This document shows positions 8,457 to 16,473 of a stretch of 64,000 nucleotides of DNA, in pieces. A program made the translations under genes and the position numbers. The notes below the pieces were generated by a model. It searched no databases. It was not told the DNA's origin and worked only from the letters and a program-made list of their open reading frames with translations. Within the stretch, counting starts at the first letter, position 1, and every line of letters starts with the position of its first letter. Origin of the DNA: an uncultured Alphaproteobacteria bacterium. GTDB taxonomy: Bacteria; Pseudomonadota; Alphaproteobacteria; RF32; CAG-239. The stretch spans positions 60,572-124,571 of the forward strand of contig CAJTLY010000004.1 in assembly GCA_910577095.1 (NCBI GenBank), given 5' to 3'.

Positions 8457-9083
8457 ATGAATGAGGGTAAAGATTATACAAGAAGAATTATAGATAATGC
8501 AGTAAGGGAAGATAGAAAAGATATCGGATATTTAGAAGATGAATTAGAATTAATTGATATAGATGATTTATCATATTTTTATGAAGATAGGAAAAATAAC
8601 ATATTCAATATTTTTTTGACAAGTAAGTCATATCATTTACTTCTTCAAATGTTAGATAGAGCCCTAATAAATCAAAATTTGAAAAATGGATATTCCTTAG
8701 CATCTGCGGTTGTTTGTAATTCAAATCTTCAACAATTTCAAAAAATCATTGTATTAAGGAAAATGCTAAATTTAGGTTTTAATATAAATTGGAGAGATAA
8801 AAATAAAGAAACAATTTTATATCAAAGTATTAGACGAAACCTAAAAGAAATTTCTATTTTTCTTTTAGAAAATCAAGCAAACCCCAATATTGGTAATGAG
8901 TTTAATGTTACACCTTTAATGATTGCTGGGTATAATGATATGATATACCTATCCTCATTACTAATTTATTATGGTGCTGATATAAATGCTAAAACAAAAA
9001 TCAATAATTTGAGTATTAAAGATATCATAAGAGAATCAATAGGATTCAATGTAGAAAATTTAATGACTGAATTTAATGATTAG
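8457..9083 (+). CDS. Ankyrin-repeat protein
   Basis: 208 residues; about three ankyrin repeats in the C-terminal half (LGFNINWRDKNKETILYQSI, then ISIFLLENQANPNIGNEFNV with TPLMIAGYNDM, then LLIYYGADINAKTK). The N-terminal 90 residues are acidic and helical without a known motif. No signal peptide, so it is cytoplasmic or delivered by another route. Ankyrin repeats serve protein binding; the partner is unknown. It is co-transcribed with the 90-residue protein and ends at a shared bidirectional terminator facing the restriction operon. Confidence 0.75.
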   Translation: MNEGKDYTRRIIDNAVREDRKDIGYLEDELELIDIDDLSYFYEDRKNNIFNIFLTSKSYHLLLQMLDRALINQNLKNGYSLASAVVCNSNLQQFQKIIVLRKMLNLGFNINWRDKNKETILYQSIRRNLKEISIFLLENQANPNIGNEFNVTPLMIAGYNDMIYLSSLLIYYGADINAKTKINNLSIKDIIRESIGFNVENLMTEFND

Positions 9084-9107
9084 AGAATTTGTTTAATTGA
9101 TAAACTT

Positions 9108-9140
9108 AAAGCCTCAAGATTAGATAACCTTGAGGCTTTT
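9108..9140. terminator. Bidirectional terminator between ankyrin gene and restriction operon
   Basis: AAAGCCTCAAG (9108-9118) pairs with CTTGAGGCTTTT (9129-9140); A and T runs flank the stem on both strands, serving the convergent genes. Confidence 0.75.
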
Positions 9141-9143
9141 ATG

Positions 9144-9479
9144 TTACTGTAAATTTGCAGATACTTCAAATTTTACACTACCTATCTGAATTCTAATAGA
9201 ATTTGGATAGAAATCTAGTAAGTAGCTATCACAATTCTTAAATTTTTTAATTAATTTATGTAGTAATGCATAATCCGAAATAGTGTATATTGCCCTTAAT
9301 TTATGTTCTTCACTTATATGATTTAAGACACTTATTGGCATTTCAATGTTTCTATACACGAAAATAATGTTATCTTCATATATCTCAATATAAAGAGTAG
9401 ATTTTCTACCACCTCTTAAATTTTTAGTTATATGAGACAACTGTTTGCGTAAATCTTCTCCCAATACTTCAAATAGCAT
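9144..9479 (-). CDS. Unknown small protein, last gene of the restriction operon
   Basis: 111 residues, mixed beta/alpha by appearance (STLYIEIYEDNIIFVYRNI; SYLLDFYPNSIRIQIGSVKFEV). No signal, membrane segment or recognised motif. It follows the GIY-YIG/DEAD gene by 12 bases on the same strand, so it is probably part of the same operon and could be a subunit, regulator or immunity factor of that system. That role is inferred from position only. Confidence 0.55.
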   Translation of the reverse strand: MLFEVLGEDLRKQLSHITKNLRGGRKSTLYIEIYEDNIIFVYRNIEMPISVLNHISEEHKLRAIYTISDYALLHKLIKKFKNCDSYLLDFYPNSIRIQIGSVKFEVSANLQ

Positions 9480-9491
9480 AATAGTTCCTTT

Positions 9492-12400
9492 TTACTTAAA
9501 AACCTTATCTAAATCTTTTTCCAGAGTTCCTTTTTGAACAGAAGGTAAAGTGTCAAATAATCTTAAATTATGTTTATCAATACTCATTTTCTCATCAAAA
9601 CCTAAAATATAAGCAGTTGCAATACGATAGATAATTTCTGTTGGAGCTAAACCATAAACTTGATTTGCAAAAATATGTTCTAATCTTTCTTGTTCATTTG
9701 GATATTTTTGTTTCAAATTACTGCTATTAAATAGTCTTTTTACAATTTCTGTAATGTAGAGACCTGATTTCATATATAAATCAATAAAAGTTCTATCTGA
9801 ATTTTCAAAACATTCAGGACATTCTTTTTCTAAATTATCAACCATTTCTTTTACAACTTTTTTAGGAGTATAGATTTGGTTTGTTTTTTGCGGTGGAATA
9901 TAATCAAATATATCTTCTATCTGTTCTTCATCAAAATAATTACTTAATTTAGTTCTTAAATTTAGAAATTCTTTTACAGAATCATTAAAGACTACTGGGT
10001 CAAATAAATTTCCAGCATAATGTTTTGTTTCACCTGTTTTATCATCTACATAATCCCCACCATCTCTTAAAAATCTAAATTCATCAAGAGTTATGCTGGT
10101 AACTTCCTTAAATACTTCATTTGGAATAATTGTATCAAAATTCTCTAATGTTGTATTTTCGTCTCCATAAGCCATTAAAAATGAGGGGATTGTTCTTGAA
10201 AAACCTCTTAAATGGTCTCGAACACCTTCTTCAATACTTTTCTTTTCTCTTTGTTTAATGTCTGTTTCTGTTATTTCTACAATTGTCTTACCAGCTTCGT
10301 GAACGACTTGATTAATTGAATTCTTTAATGTTTCAGCTAGATTATTTTCAACAATAGATTTGGTTGCATCAAATTTTTGGTTAATAGCAGCTATTTCTTT
10401 TTCATTTTTTGCTTGCTTGATTTCTACATTTCTGTCTCGTTCAAGTCTTTCAATATCAATTTTATAAGAACCAAATTGTTTTTCAAAAGTTCTTTCGGCA
10501 TCAGCATTTAATGTTTGAATCAGTTTCTTTTGAGCAGATTTGCTTAAATCTTTTCCATATTCTTTTTTCGCAATTTCAATCATTGCCGAAGTTCCTATAT
10601 GAAATTTTTCTTTCAAATCTTCTTTGATTTCATCAACTTCTTTTTTACTTTGAATTTCATCTTTTATTGTTTCAACTGTTTTAACTAGTTCATCTTCAAT
10701 ATTATTATATAATTTTTCTCCAAATATATCTGTAGCTTTACCAATAACCATTTCCGATGGCAATTCAATTTCTCCCTCAGTATTAATATTGAGTTTATCT
10801 TTTGTTTCGGATGTAACTCCGATAGGCTCTTTTTGCGGGGTGAAATTTTGTATTATATCAATAACTTCTTTTGGAGCATTAAAGATATTACTGATATTTT
10901 GGAATAAAAAATTGCACATAAAGCCCTTACGAACAACTTCTTTTGCATAAATTTTACGAGGGATGGCAAGAACTTTTTCTGCATCAAGAGTTATCATTTC
11001 TCCTTCGTCATCTTCACCATACACGGGGAAGAAGTTAATTAACTCTCTGATGTTTTGCTTACGGTCGTCTATACTTCCTTTACCAGCAGAAGTTGTAGTG
11101 TTTAAATCATTAGCAAATTGTTCAAAAACAACTAATGTTCGAGCAGGGTCAAAATCAAATACATAAGCATTTTCTTTACGAAATTGCTGTTGTCCATATT
11201 TAAATAAACAAGGATTCTGAGCTCTAAAAGCAGCTTGCATATATAGAGCAGGACTTTTTACATTGCTTAGCATTAATACAGCAGTCCATTCCGGCACAGT
11301 AACTCCTGTTGTTAATTGTCCAACAGAAATTGTAATTGTCTTGTCATTTTCTTTGATTGCCTTTACAACTTTATCAAAGGACTTTTGATTTTCTGTATCC
11401 TCATCTAAATTACCATCACCAGCAACTAGGACTATTTCATATTCCCTAAATATTGGATGTTCTTTCAATTTCTTTGCTAATGCTTTGGCACTATCAACAC
11501 GATTTAACAGCCAAAAAGTATGTCGTAATTCATTTCTAAGTTCTTCTGTTGAAAATGGAAATTTTGTTTGAGTGGTTAATGCTTCTAAAAATTTATCTAC
11601 ATCAGCATCATATTTGAATGAGCCATTTGAATTAGTGATGAAGAACTCATTTAAATCAAATGCATAGCTTTCTGTTTCTCCATCATCATCAAAATCAGCA
11701 CCTTTTTGTAGCTTATCTCTAATGATTTCAGACATTTGATAAGTATAAAGATTTAATTGAGGTAGAGTAGAATAAGGATTTTCTTCTTCTTTTGTTTCGT
11801 CCCATTCTTTTTTTGCCTTTTGTTCATCAGCATATGTCCAGTTGTATACAGCTTTTTCTTCAAATTTTGAATTAGCCAAAGCTCTAAAAGGAGTTCCTGA
11901 TAAATGAAGAGTATATTTCCTTTTTATATTATCAAAAGCAACATCAGCCCTATATGTATCAATACCTTCGTGAGACTCATCAATAATCAACAAATCCCAT
12001 TTTAATTGGGCAATATGCTTTAATTTGTCATATTTTCCACCAAAATCTATTGCACCTTTAAGGTCTTGTAATGATATAAATTCTATATATTTTCTTGCTG
12101 AGGGTGGTAAATTTTCTCTTTTTACAACACAAGGTTTGTTTTTTAGTGTATCAACCTGACTAACAAAAAAGTAACCAGATTGAGTTCCAAAAAATTTTTC
12201 ATAATCACTATACCACGAGGTTGCAATAGCTGGACGATGTGTAACTATTAGAACTGTTTTAGCATCTAATTGTTTACATAAATCATATGCTGAAAGAGTT
12301 TTACCAAATCGAGGTTTTGCATTCCATAAAAACTCAGGCTCATCATCTGCATATTGTTGAAAATATGATTTTGCTTGCTGCACAGCTTTTTGCTGTTCTG

Positions 12401-12785
12401 TTCTTAATTTATATTCTATTACGACATCTGTTTGAGCAATTCCTCTATTTGCCCTAAATTCATCGAATCGTTGCTTGGATGTTTGAGGTAGGATATGAAA
12501 CCATTCTGTTCCTATTTTTCTCTCAATTCCAATTTTTTTCAAATAACAATGAAAATCAGTATCGTGAAAAATATCTCCTGAACCATCATCATATATAGCA
12601 TTGGCTTTCCACTCTATTTTATACTCTATATCAGCAGTTTGGGTTTGTTGCCTAACACGAGTTTCAACATCTTGTTCTGTAAAGCCTATCTTAGTCCAAC
12701 CATTATGAGTAGCAATTTGAGGAGTAGTGTAGGCATAACACATAGGTATTACTTTTTTGCTTGTCTTGATGTTGATTTTAGCCAT
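9492..12785 (-). CDS. GIY-YIG / DEAD-type helicase with C-terminal methyltransferase-like domain (restriction subunit)
   Basis: A 1097-residue multidomain protein, the likely cutting and translocating subunit of an R-M-like system. Residues 15-100 resemble GIY-YIG nucleases of the T5orf172/MUG113 type (CYAYTTPQ, GWTKIGFTEQDVETR, KIGTEWFHI). Residues 125-600 are a superfamily 2 ATPase: Walker A AKPRFGKT, LLIIDESHEG, HLSGTPF, and YMQAAFRAQNP in the motif VI position. Residues 660-880 are coiled coil. The C-terminal 180 residues hold IYTPKKVVKEMVDNL and TFIDLYMKSGLYITEIVKRLF, which look like methyltransferase motifs X and I, with DLYMKSG in place of the usual D-P-A-C-G-S-G. The catalytic NPPY is not here but in the next gene upstream. 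Spacing of five bases to that gene indicates an operon. Confidence 0.8.
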   Translation of the reverse strand: MAKINIKTSKKVIPMCYAYTTPQIATHNGWTKIGFTEQDVETRVRQQTQTADIEYKIEWKANAIYDDGSGDIFHDTDFHCYLKKIGIERKIGTEWFHILPQTSKQRFDEFRANRGIAQTDVVIEYKLRTEQQKAVQQAKSYFQQYADDEPEFLWNAKPRFGKTLSAYDLCKQLDAKTVLIVTHRPAIATSWYSDYEKFFGTQSGYFFVSQVDTLKNKPCVVKRENLPPSARKYIEFISLQDLKGAIDFGGKYDKLKHIAQLKWDLLIIDESHEGIDTYRADVAFDNIKRKYTLHLSGTPFRALANSKFEEKAVYNWTYADEQKAKKEWDETKEEENPYSTLPQLNLYTYQMSEIIRDKLQKGADFDDDGETESYAFDLNEFFITNSNGSFKYDADVDKFLEALTTQTKFPFSTEELRNELRHTFWLLNRVDSAKALAKKLKEHPIFREYEIVLVAGDGNLDEDTENQKSFDKVVKAIKENDKTITISVGQLTTGVTVPEWTAVLMLSNVKSPALYMQAAFRAQNPCLFKYGQQQFRKENAYVFDFDPARTLVVFEQFANDLNTTTSAGKGSIDDRKQNIRELINFFPVYGEDDEGEMITLDAEKVLAIPRKIYAKEVVRKGFMCNFLFQNISNIFNAPKEVIDIIQNFTPQKEPIGVTSETKDKLNINTEGEIELPSEMVIGKATDIFGEKLYNNIEDELVKTVETIKDEIQSKKEVDEIKEDLKEKFHIGTSAMIEIAKKEYGKDLSKSAQKKLIQTLNADAERTFEKQFGSYKIDIERLERDRNVEIKQAKNEKEIAAINQKFDATKSIVENNLAETLKNSINQVVHEAGKTIVEITETDIKQREKKSIEEGVRDHLRGFSRTIPSFLMAYGDENTTLENFDTIIPNEVFKEVTSITLDEFRFLRDGGDYVDDKTGETKHYAGNLFDPVVFNDSVKEFLNLRTKLSNYFDEEQIEDIFDYIPPQKTNQIYTPKKVVKEMVDNLEKECPECFENSDRTFIDLYMKSGLYITEIVKRLFNSSNLKQKYPNEQERLEHIFANQVYGLAPTEIIYRIATAYILGFDEKMSIDKHNLRLFDTLPSVQKGTLEKDLDKVFK

Positions 12786-12790
12786 AGTTC

Positions 12791-13777
12791 TTACTCCATA
12801 GGTTTAATCATAGTTTCAATGAAATCTATTTCTTCTTGGGTCAAACCATATTTCTTGTAAAGTTTCTCGTCAGTCCAAGATTCGTTAAAGTTTAGCCAAG
12901 GAACAAATTGGAAATTATTTATCGAAATATTCATCCCTGATAATGTTTGTAAAATCAAAAATCTAACAAATTTTGTCCTCAAATAATGATATATATTTTC
13001 TGTTTGTTCTTTATTTGTTGTTGGGCATATAATTAAATAGGATTGGTTACAAATTTGATTAGGTTTTAATATTTCCATTCGACTTAAAACACGATACATT
13101 CCATTTTTATCAGGATTTCCAGCGTGCTCACAAGATAATTTTGAAATCATAGTTTTATATAGGTCAATATTGTTTTTACCTTTTTCTACTTTGTTCCTTT
13201 CAACAAAGCCCCAACCTTTACTACTTACTATTTCACAGTCATCACCATTGGTTTTTTGGTCTGTTCCCTTAAAAGTTGATAAAAAACCAAAAGGAGTTTG
13301 GGGGCTACATCCTCCATCGTTTGATAGAAAGTTATTAGTAGAATTGGTAACTTTATTAATTATAGAAATAGCCTCATTTCTTCGGATAAAGATTTTATGT
13401 TCATTTAATTTTCTTGAATATAATTTTCTTCCATTTTTATTTACACTAGTAAATTTGCATAATCCTTTATAAGCCTTATTCCAAAGGAAATAACAAATTC
13501 CTCCATTGATATCTACATTAGGAAAGCAATAATTCGAATCTATAAAATCTACAATTGTTTGAATTCTATCATCATTTAACATTTTTTCTCTAAAATCATC
13601 TAAGCCAACACCTCCTGAAAACCATCTGGCCGGAATAATCATTGTTAATGCTGAAGGATTAGATTTTAAAGCTTCATCTACAAATTTTTGATAAAGGGGA
13701 ATTGCTCCTAGACCTTTTCCAGCTTCATTAACTTGCATTTGATATGGAGGATTTCCTACAATATAATCAAATTTCAT
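12791..13777 (-). CDS. Adenine-N6 DNA methyltransferase, catalytic half (NPPY)
   Basis: 328 residues beginning MKFDYIVGNPPYQMQ, the motif IV of Eco57I-type adenine methyltransferases, placed only eight residues from the start. GAIPLYQKFVDEAL and LTMIIPARWFSGG follow as motifs V-VI. The C-terminal half (about 170-310) resembles a target recognition region. The N-terminal SAM-binding part is missing and appears to be supplied by the preceding gene, whose end overlaps this start by four bases (ATGA). Translational coupling suggests the two products form one split enzyme that protects host DNA. Confidence 0.8.
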   Translation of the reverse strand: MKFDYIVGNPPYQMQVNEAGKGLGAIPLYQKFVDEALKSNPSALTMIIPARWFSGGVGLDDFREKMLNDDRIQTIVDFIDSNYCFPNVDINGGICYFLWNKAYKGLCKFTSVNKNGRKLYSRKLNEHKIFIRRNEAISIINKVTNSTNNFLSNDGGCSPQTPFGFLSTFKGTDQKTNGDDCEIVSSKGWGFVERNKVEKGKNNIDLYKTMISKLSCEHAGNPDKNGMYRVLSRMEILKPNQICNQSYLIICPTTNKEQTENIYHYLRTKFVRFLILQTLSGMNISINNFQFVPWLNFNESWTDEKLYKKYGLTQEEIDFIETMIKPME

Positions 13778-14856
13778 TTTTTATTTCCTTTCAAAAGGTA
13801 AAATTCAACAGCACCACTTTTATCTCGCCAATTTTTTATTTTGCAAAACATTGGAGGGTTGCTTTTCGGTAAATTGTTAAAAAGCTCTAATTGTCTGTCA
13901 TCTTCATTGGAATCGCTAAAAGGAGCTGTATCTGTAAGCCCATCCATCTGCCAAATGTTCCACGCAATTACATTGGCTATTTGTTTGATTTGTGTTAGTG
14001 TTGGTTGTCTTTTGTGTTTGAATTTAAAGTTATCAATAAATGTCCAAAGAAGATTTTCTCTTGCTAAAAGCAAGTTATCTCCTTGGTATTCATAGCCATA
14101 AGTGGCTTCATATGCTCGTTTTGCCCAATTAAACCAATCTGTTTCATTTGTTGTATTTTCATTAACTATGCGAAGTTTTCTATCTAAAAGACCAATTCTT
14201 TTCTCTATTGGCAAAAACTCTCCGGTAGTTGTGTCATATCTGGAAACAAGATAAGGTGCTTCACCACAGGTTATTTCTAATCTTTTTGAATCAACATATT
14301 TCATCCAACCTTCTTTTTTGCTTTTCTTATCTTCTGCAAATTGTATAGGTTCTGTTGTTGGTATCCAATCGTGACCATTTGGGGTATTAAATACATTGGA
14401 ATAACCAAACCATTCTTCATCACAATGGTTGTTCATTTCATTACAAATCCAAGAAGGAGTAAAAACCTCAGCCGATTTACGAGTTCTGTTTATTTGTTCA
14501 TCTTTGGTTTTTGATATTCTTGGTTGGATTATTCTAGTGTTATCTTTGGTAATAAGTTCCGGAAGTATTTCTTTTTCAGCAGTATAGGCTTCTCCATATT
14601 TGGCATATTCATCACAAGCAAAACGAATGTATTTTCCGGTTGTCTTATCTTGAAGCAAGATTTTTAATAAAAAAGGACTAAGTTCTTCAATATCTTGCTC
14701 TAATATATCAATGTCTTCATCTTTTGATGCTGTAACATCATCTTTATAATCTTCTAAATTGTAAATTTGAGCATATGAATCCCATCCCCTTACTTGTTTG
14801 CTTAAGGGTGTTTCTTTTTCTAATAGTGATATATTATTACTGACACATTCTAACAC
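13774..14856 (-). CDS. DNA methyltransferase, SAM-binding half, first gene of the restriction operon
   Basis: 360 residues. KSAEVFTPSWICNEM is methyltransferase motif X and RLEITCGEAPYLVSRYD the motif I region for S-adenosylmethionine binding; GDNLLLARENLLWTF follows. There is no NPPY; that lies in the next gene. The GTG at 14856 is the furthest upstream start because TGA stands in frame 12 bases earlier, and no Shine-Dalgarno is evident, so the start is uncertain. The leader begins in a palindromic site (14862-14876) that is one end of a putative invertible segment, so expression may depend on its orientation. Confidence 0.75.
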   Translation of the reverse strand: MLECVSNNISLLEKETPLSKQVRGWDSYAQIYNLEDYKDDVTASKDEDIDILEQDIEELSPFLLKILLQDKTTGKYIRFACDEYAKYGEAYTAEKEILPELITKDNTRIIQPRISKTKDEQINRTRKSAEVFTPSWICNEMNNHCDEEWFGYSNVFNTPNGHDWIPTTEPIQFAEDKKSKKEGWMKYVDSKRLEITCGEAPYLVSRYDTTTGEFLPIEKRIGLLDRKLRIVNENTTNETDWFNWAKRAYEATYGYEYQGDNLLLARENLLWTFIDNFKFKHKRQPTLTQIKQIANVIAWNIWQMDGLTDTAPFSDSNEDDRQLELFNNLPKSNPPMFCKIKNWRDKSGAVEFYLLKGNKK

Positions 14857-14861
14857 TGGGC

Positions 14862-14876
14862 TAATTCACCAATTAA
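14862..14876 (+). repeat. Left inversion site (core CACC)
   Basis: TAATTCACCAATTAA, the exact reverse complement of 15005-15019. It is itself palindromic (AATT arms, extended imperfectly to GGG/CCC) around the asymmetric core CACC, the layout of a serine-recombinase crossover site. It ends six bases before the methyltransferase start. Confidence 0.6.
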
Positions 14877-15012
14877 CCCACCCTATTTTAGGGAATACTC
14901 ATTTAAAATATTAATTTTGTGGGAATATGCTTATTTTCAAAGCATAAGATAAGATTCTAATTGATTATTTTAGATTAATTTGTATGATATCAGAAGCGAG
15001 ATAATTAATTGG
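14869..15012. other. Putative invertible promoter segment (about 144 bp)
   Basis: Bounded by two palindromic sites with cores CACC and GGTG in opposite orientation and lying beside a Mpi/Hin-type serine invertase gene. It contains no gene. In the orientation read here the best promoter points right, toward the invertase; inversion would turn it toward the methyltransferase operon. Two GGGAATA direct repeats about 31 bases apart (near 14894 and 14924) could be regulator sites. The switch itself is inference. Confidence 0.55.
14961..14988 (+). promoter_or_regulatory. Sigma70-like promoter inside the invertible segment
   Basis: TTGATT (14961-14966), 16-base spacer, TATGAT (14983-14988). Transcription would start about 14995 and run rightward through the palindrome at 14994-15031 into the invertase gene. 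No comparable promoter is seen facing the methyltransferase gene in this orientation. Confidence 0.55.
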
Positions 15013-15031
15013 TGAATTAATTATCTCGCTT
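14994..15031 (+). repeat. Right inversion site within a perfect 17-bp palindrome
   Basis: AAGCGAGATAATTAATT (14994-15010) pairs perfectly with 15015-15031 around the loop GGTG, then a T-run follows. The inner 15 bases (15005-15019) are the inverted copy of the left site. It may act both as crossover site and as a leader hairpin or terminator ahead of the invertase gene. Confidence 0.65.
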
Positions 15032-15083
15032 ATTTTTTTATGTATTTTTGTTCAATCTGATAAATATTTAAAAAGGATTGAAT

Positions 15084-15680
15084 ATGATATATGGATATAT
15101 AAGGGTTAGCACACAAACTCAGGTCTTAGAGAACCAAAGATTAGCAATTTCAACATATTGTGAAGCAAATAATATAGAAATTAATAAGTGGGTAGAAGAA
15201 AAAATATCTTCAAGAAAACCTCTAAAAGAAAGAAAACTAGGCAAATTACTCAAAAAGCTCAAAAAAGGAGATATCTTAATTGCATCAGAACTAAGTAGGC
15301 TTGGGCGTAATTTGTTAGAAGTTATGGGTATTTTGAAGGAATGTTTAGAAAGAGAGTGCCAAATATGGACATTAAAAGAGAACTATCGTCTTGGTTCTGA
15401 TATCCAAAGCAAAGTTCTTGCTTTTGCTTTTAGTTTGGCTGCAGAAATAGAAAGACAACTTATTTCTGAAAGGACAAAAGAAGCTCTAAAAAGAGTTAAG
15501 GCAGAAGGAAAGCACCTAGGTCGTCCTTTCGGTCGTAAAAGTGCTTTCAATGATTTAAAGAAAAATAAAGAGCGAATTCTACAATTGGCAGAACAAAATA
15601 TTCCTAAAACACAAATAGCCAGAATGTTTAAGGTTGATAGAAGCACTATTAGAAGGTTTATAAACCAACATAAAGATTAG
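15084..15680 (+). CDS. Serine DNA invertase (Mpi/Hin type)
   Basis: 198 residues of the small serine recombinase family. MIYGYIRVSTQTQVLENQRL carries the catalytic serine (S9), ASELSRLGRNLLEV the catalytic arginine block, and AEIERQLISERTKEAL the long E helix; a C-terminal HTH (KTQIARMFKVDRSTIRRFI) binds DNA. The YGYIRVSTxxQ..ENQ start is characteristic of invertases related to Mpi of Bacteroides. I chose ATG 15084, six bases after AAGGA, rather than TTG 15078. The adjacent inverted sites make it the likely enzyme for local inversion. Confidence 0.85.
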   Translation: MIYGYIRVSTQTQVLENQRLAISTYCEANNIEINKWVEEKISSRKPLKERKLGKLLKKLKKGDILIASELSRLGRNLLEVMGILKECLERECQIWTLKENYRLGSDIQSKVLAFAFSLAAEIERQLISERTKEALKRVKAEGKHLGRPFGRKSAFNDLKKNKERILQLAEQNIPKTQIARMFKVDRSTIRRFINQHKD

Positions 15681-15696
15681 AGAAATAGTGCATTAA

Positions 15697-16251
15697 CTAT
15701 CTTTTTTTCAAATAACTGTAAACTGTAGGTCTAGTGATTTTAAATTGTTTTGCAATCCGAGAAATAGGCATTCCTTGACTATGCATATTATTTAATTCAG
15801 TAATTTGCTCACTACTTAGTTTGTTTTTTCCACCTTTGTATTTCCCTTTAGCTTTTGCTATTGCAATACCCTCTCTTTGTCTTTCTAATAGAATAGCCCT
15901 TTCAAGCTCTGCAACAGCTCCTAACATAACCATCATCATTTTTTGATAGGGGTCTTGTTTTTCATTTTCCTTAAAAGTCAGGTTTTCTTTATGAAAAATA
16001 ATAGTAGCTCCTTTTGAGGTTATTTTTTCTACAAGATTCAATAAATCACGAGTGTTACGAGCCAAGCGACTCATCTCGTGTATGTTAATGATATCGTTTG
16101 CCCTAATATTTGCCAACATTGCTTGTAACTGAGGACGATTGGTATCTTTACCACTAATTTTTTCTTCATACACTCTGTCACAAGCAACATCTTTTAGTTG
16201 TCGTTCTGTGTTTTGCTCAATTGAAGAGACTCGTATATAATTAAATATCAT
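15697..16251 (-). CDS. Serine resolvase
   Basis: 184 residues, resolvase/invertase family. MIFNYIRVSSIEQNTERQL holds the catalytic serine (S9), IHEMSRLARNTRDLL the arginine block, AELERAILLERQREGI the E helix and ISRIAKQFKITRPTVYSYLKK the DNA-binding HTH. The start at 16251 has GAGG seven bases upstream; the ATG at 16257 is too close to it. It converges with the invertase gene (16 bases between stops). The repeated TTTTACA/TGTAAAA elements upstream look like its resolution site and would allow autoregulation. Confidence 0.85.
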   Translation of the reverse strand: MIFNYIRVSSIEQNTERQLKDVACDRVYEEKISGKDTNRPQLQAMLANIRANDIINIHEMSRLARNTRDLLNLVEKITSKGATIIFHKENLTFKENEKQDPYQKMMMVMLGAVAELERAILLERQREGIAIAKAKGKYKGGKNKLSSEQITELNNMHSQGMPISRIAKQFKITRPTVYSYLKKR

Positions 16252-16290
16252 TGCCATACCTCTTAATGTAAAATCTATATTTAAGAATAT

Positions 16291-16353
16291 ATTTTACAAT
16301 TGTAAAATCGTCAAGTAAAATAATTTAGATTTTACACTTTTGTAAATGTAAAA
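16291..16353. promoter_or_regulatory. res-like recombination and operator site
   Basis: ATTTTACAATTGTAAAAT (16291-16308) is a perfect 18-bp palindrome with central AT; TTTACA-CTTT-TGTAAA follows at 16330-16345 with a further TGTAAAA at 16347-16353, and another half site TGTAAAAT lies at 16267-16274. Several inverted pairs of one half-site ahead of a resolvase gene match the layout of Tn3-type res sites. The same stretch must hold the promoter of the RloC-like gene at 16474. Confidence 0.55.
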
Positions 16354-16473
16354 ACAGGGTATGCTTGGGTTTGTCAATTTAAATGAAGAGTTATAAGGGA
16401 ATAAATTAATTCTATAGACTCTTTGGTATATTATAATATAATTGTTCCATCAAAATATTGTATGAGGTATTTT

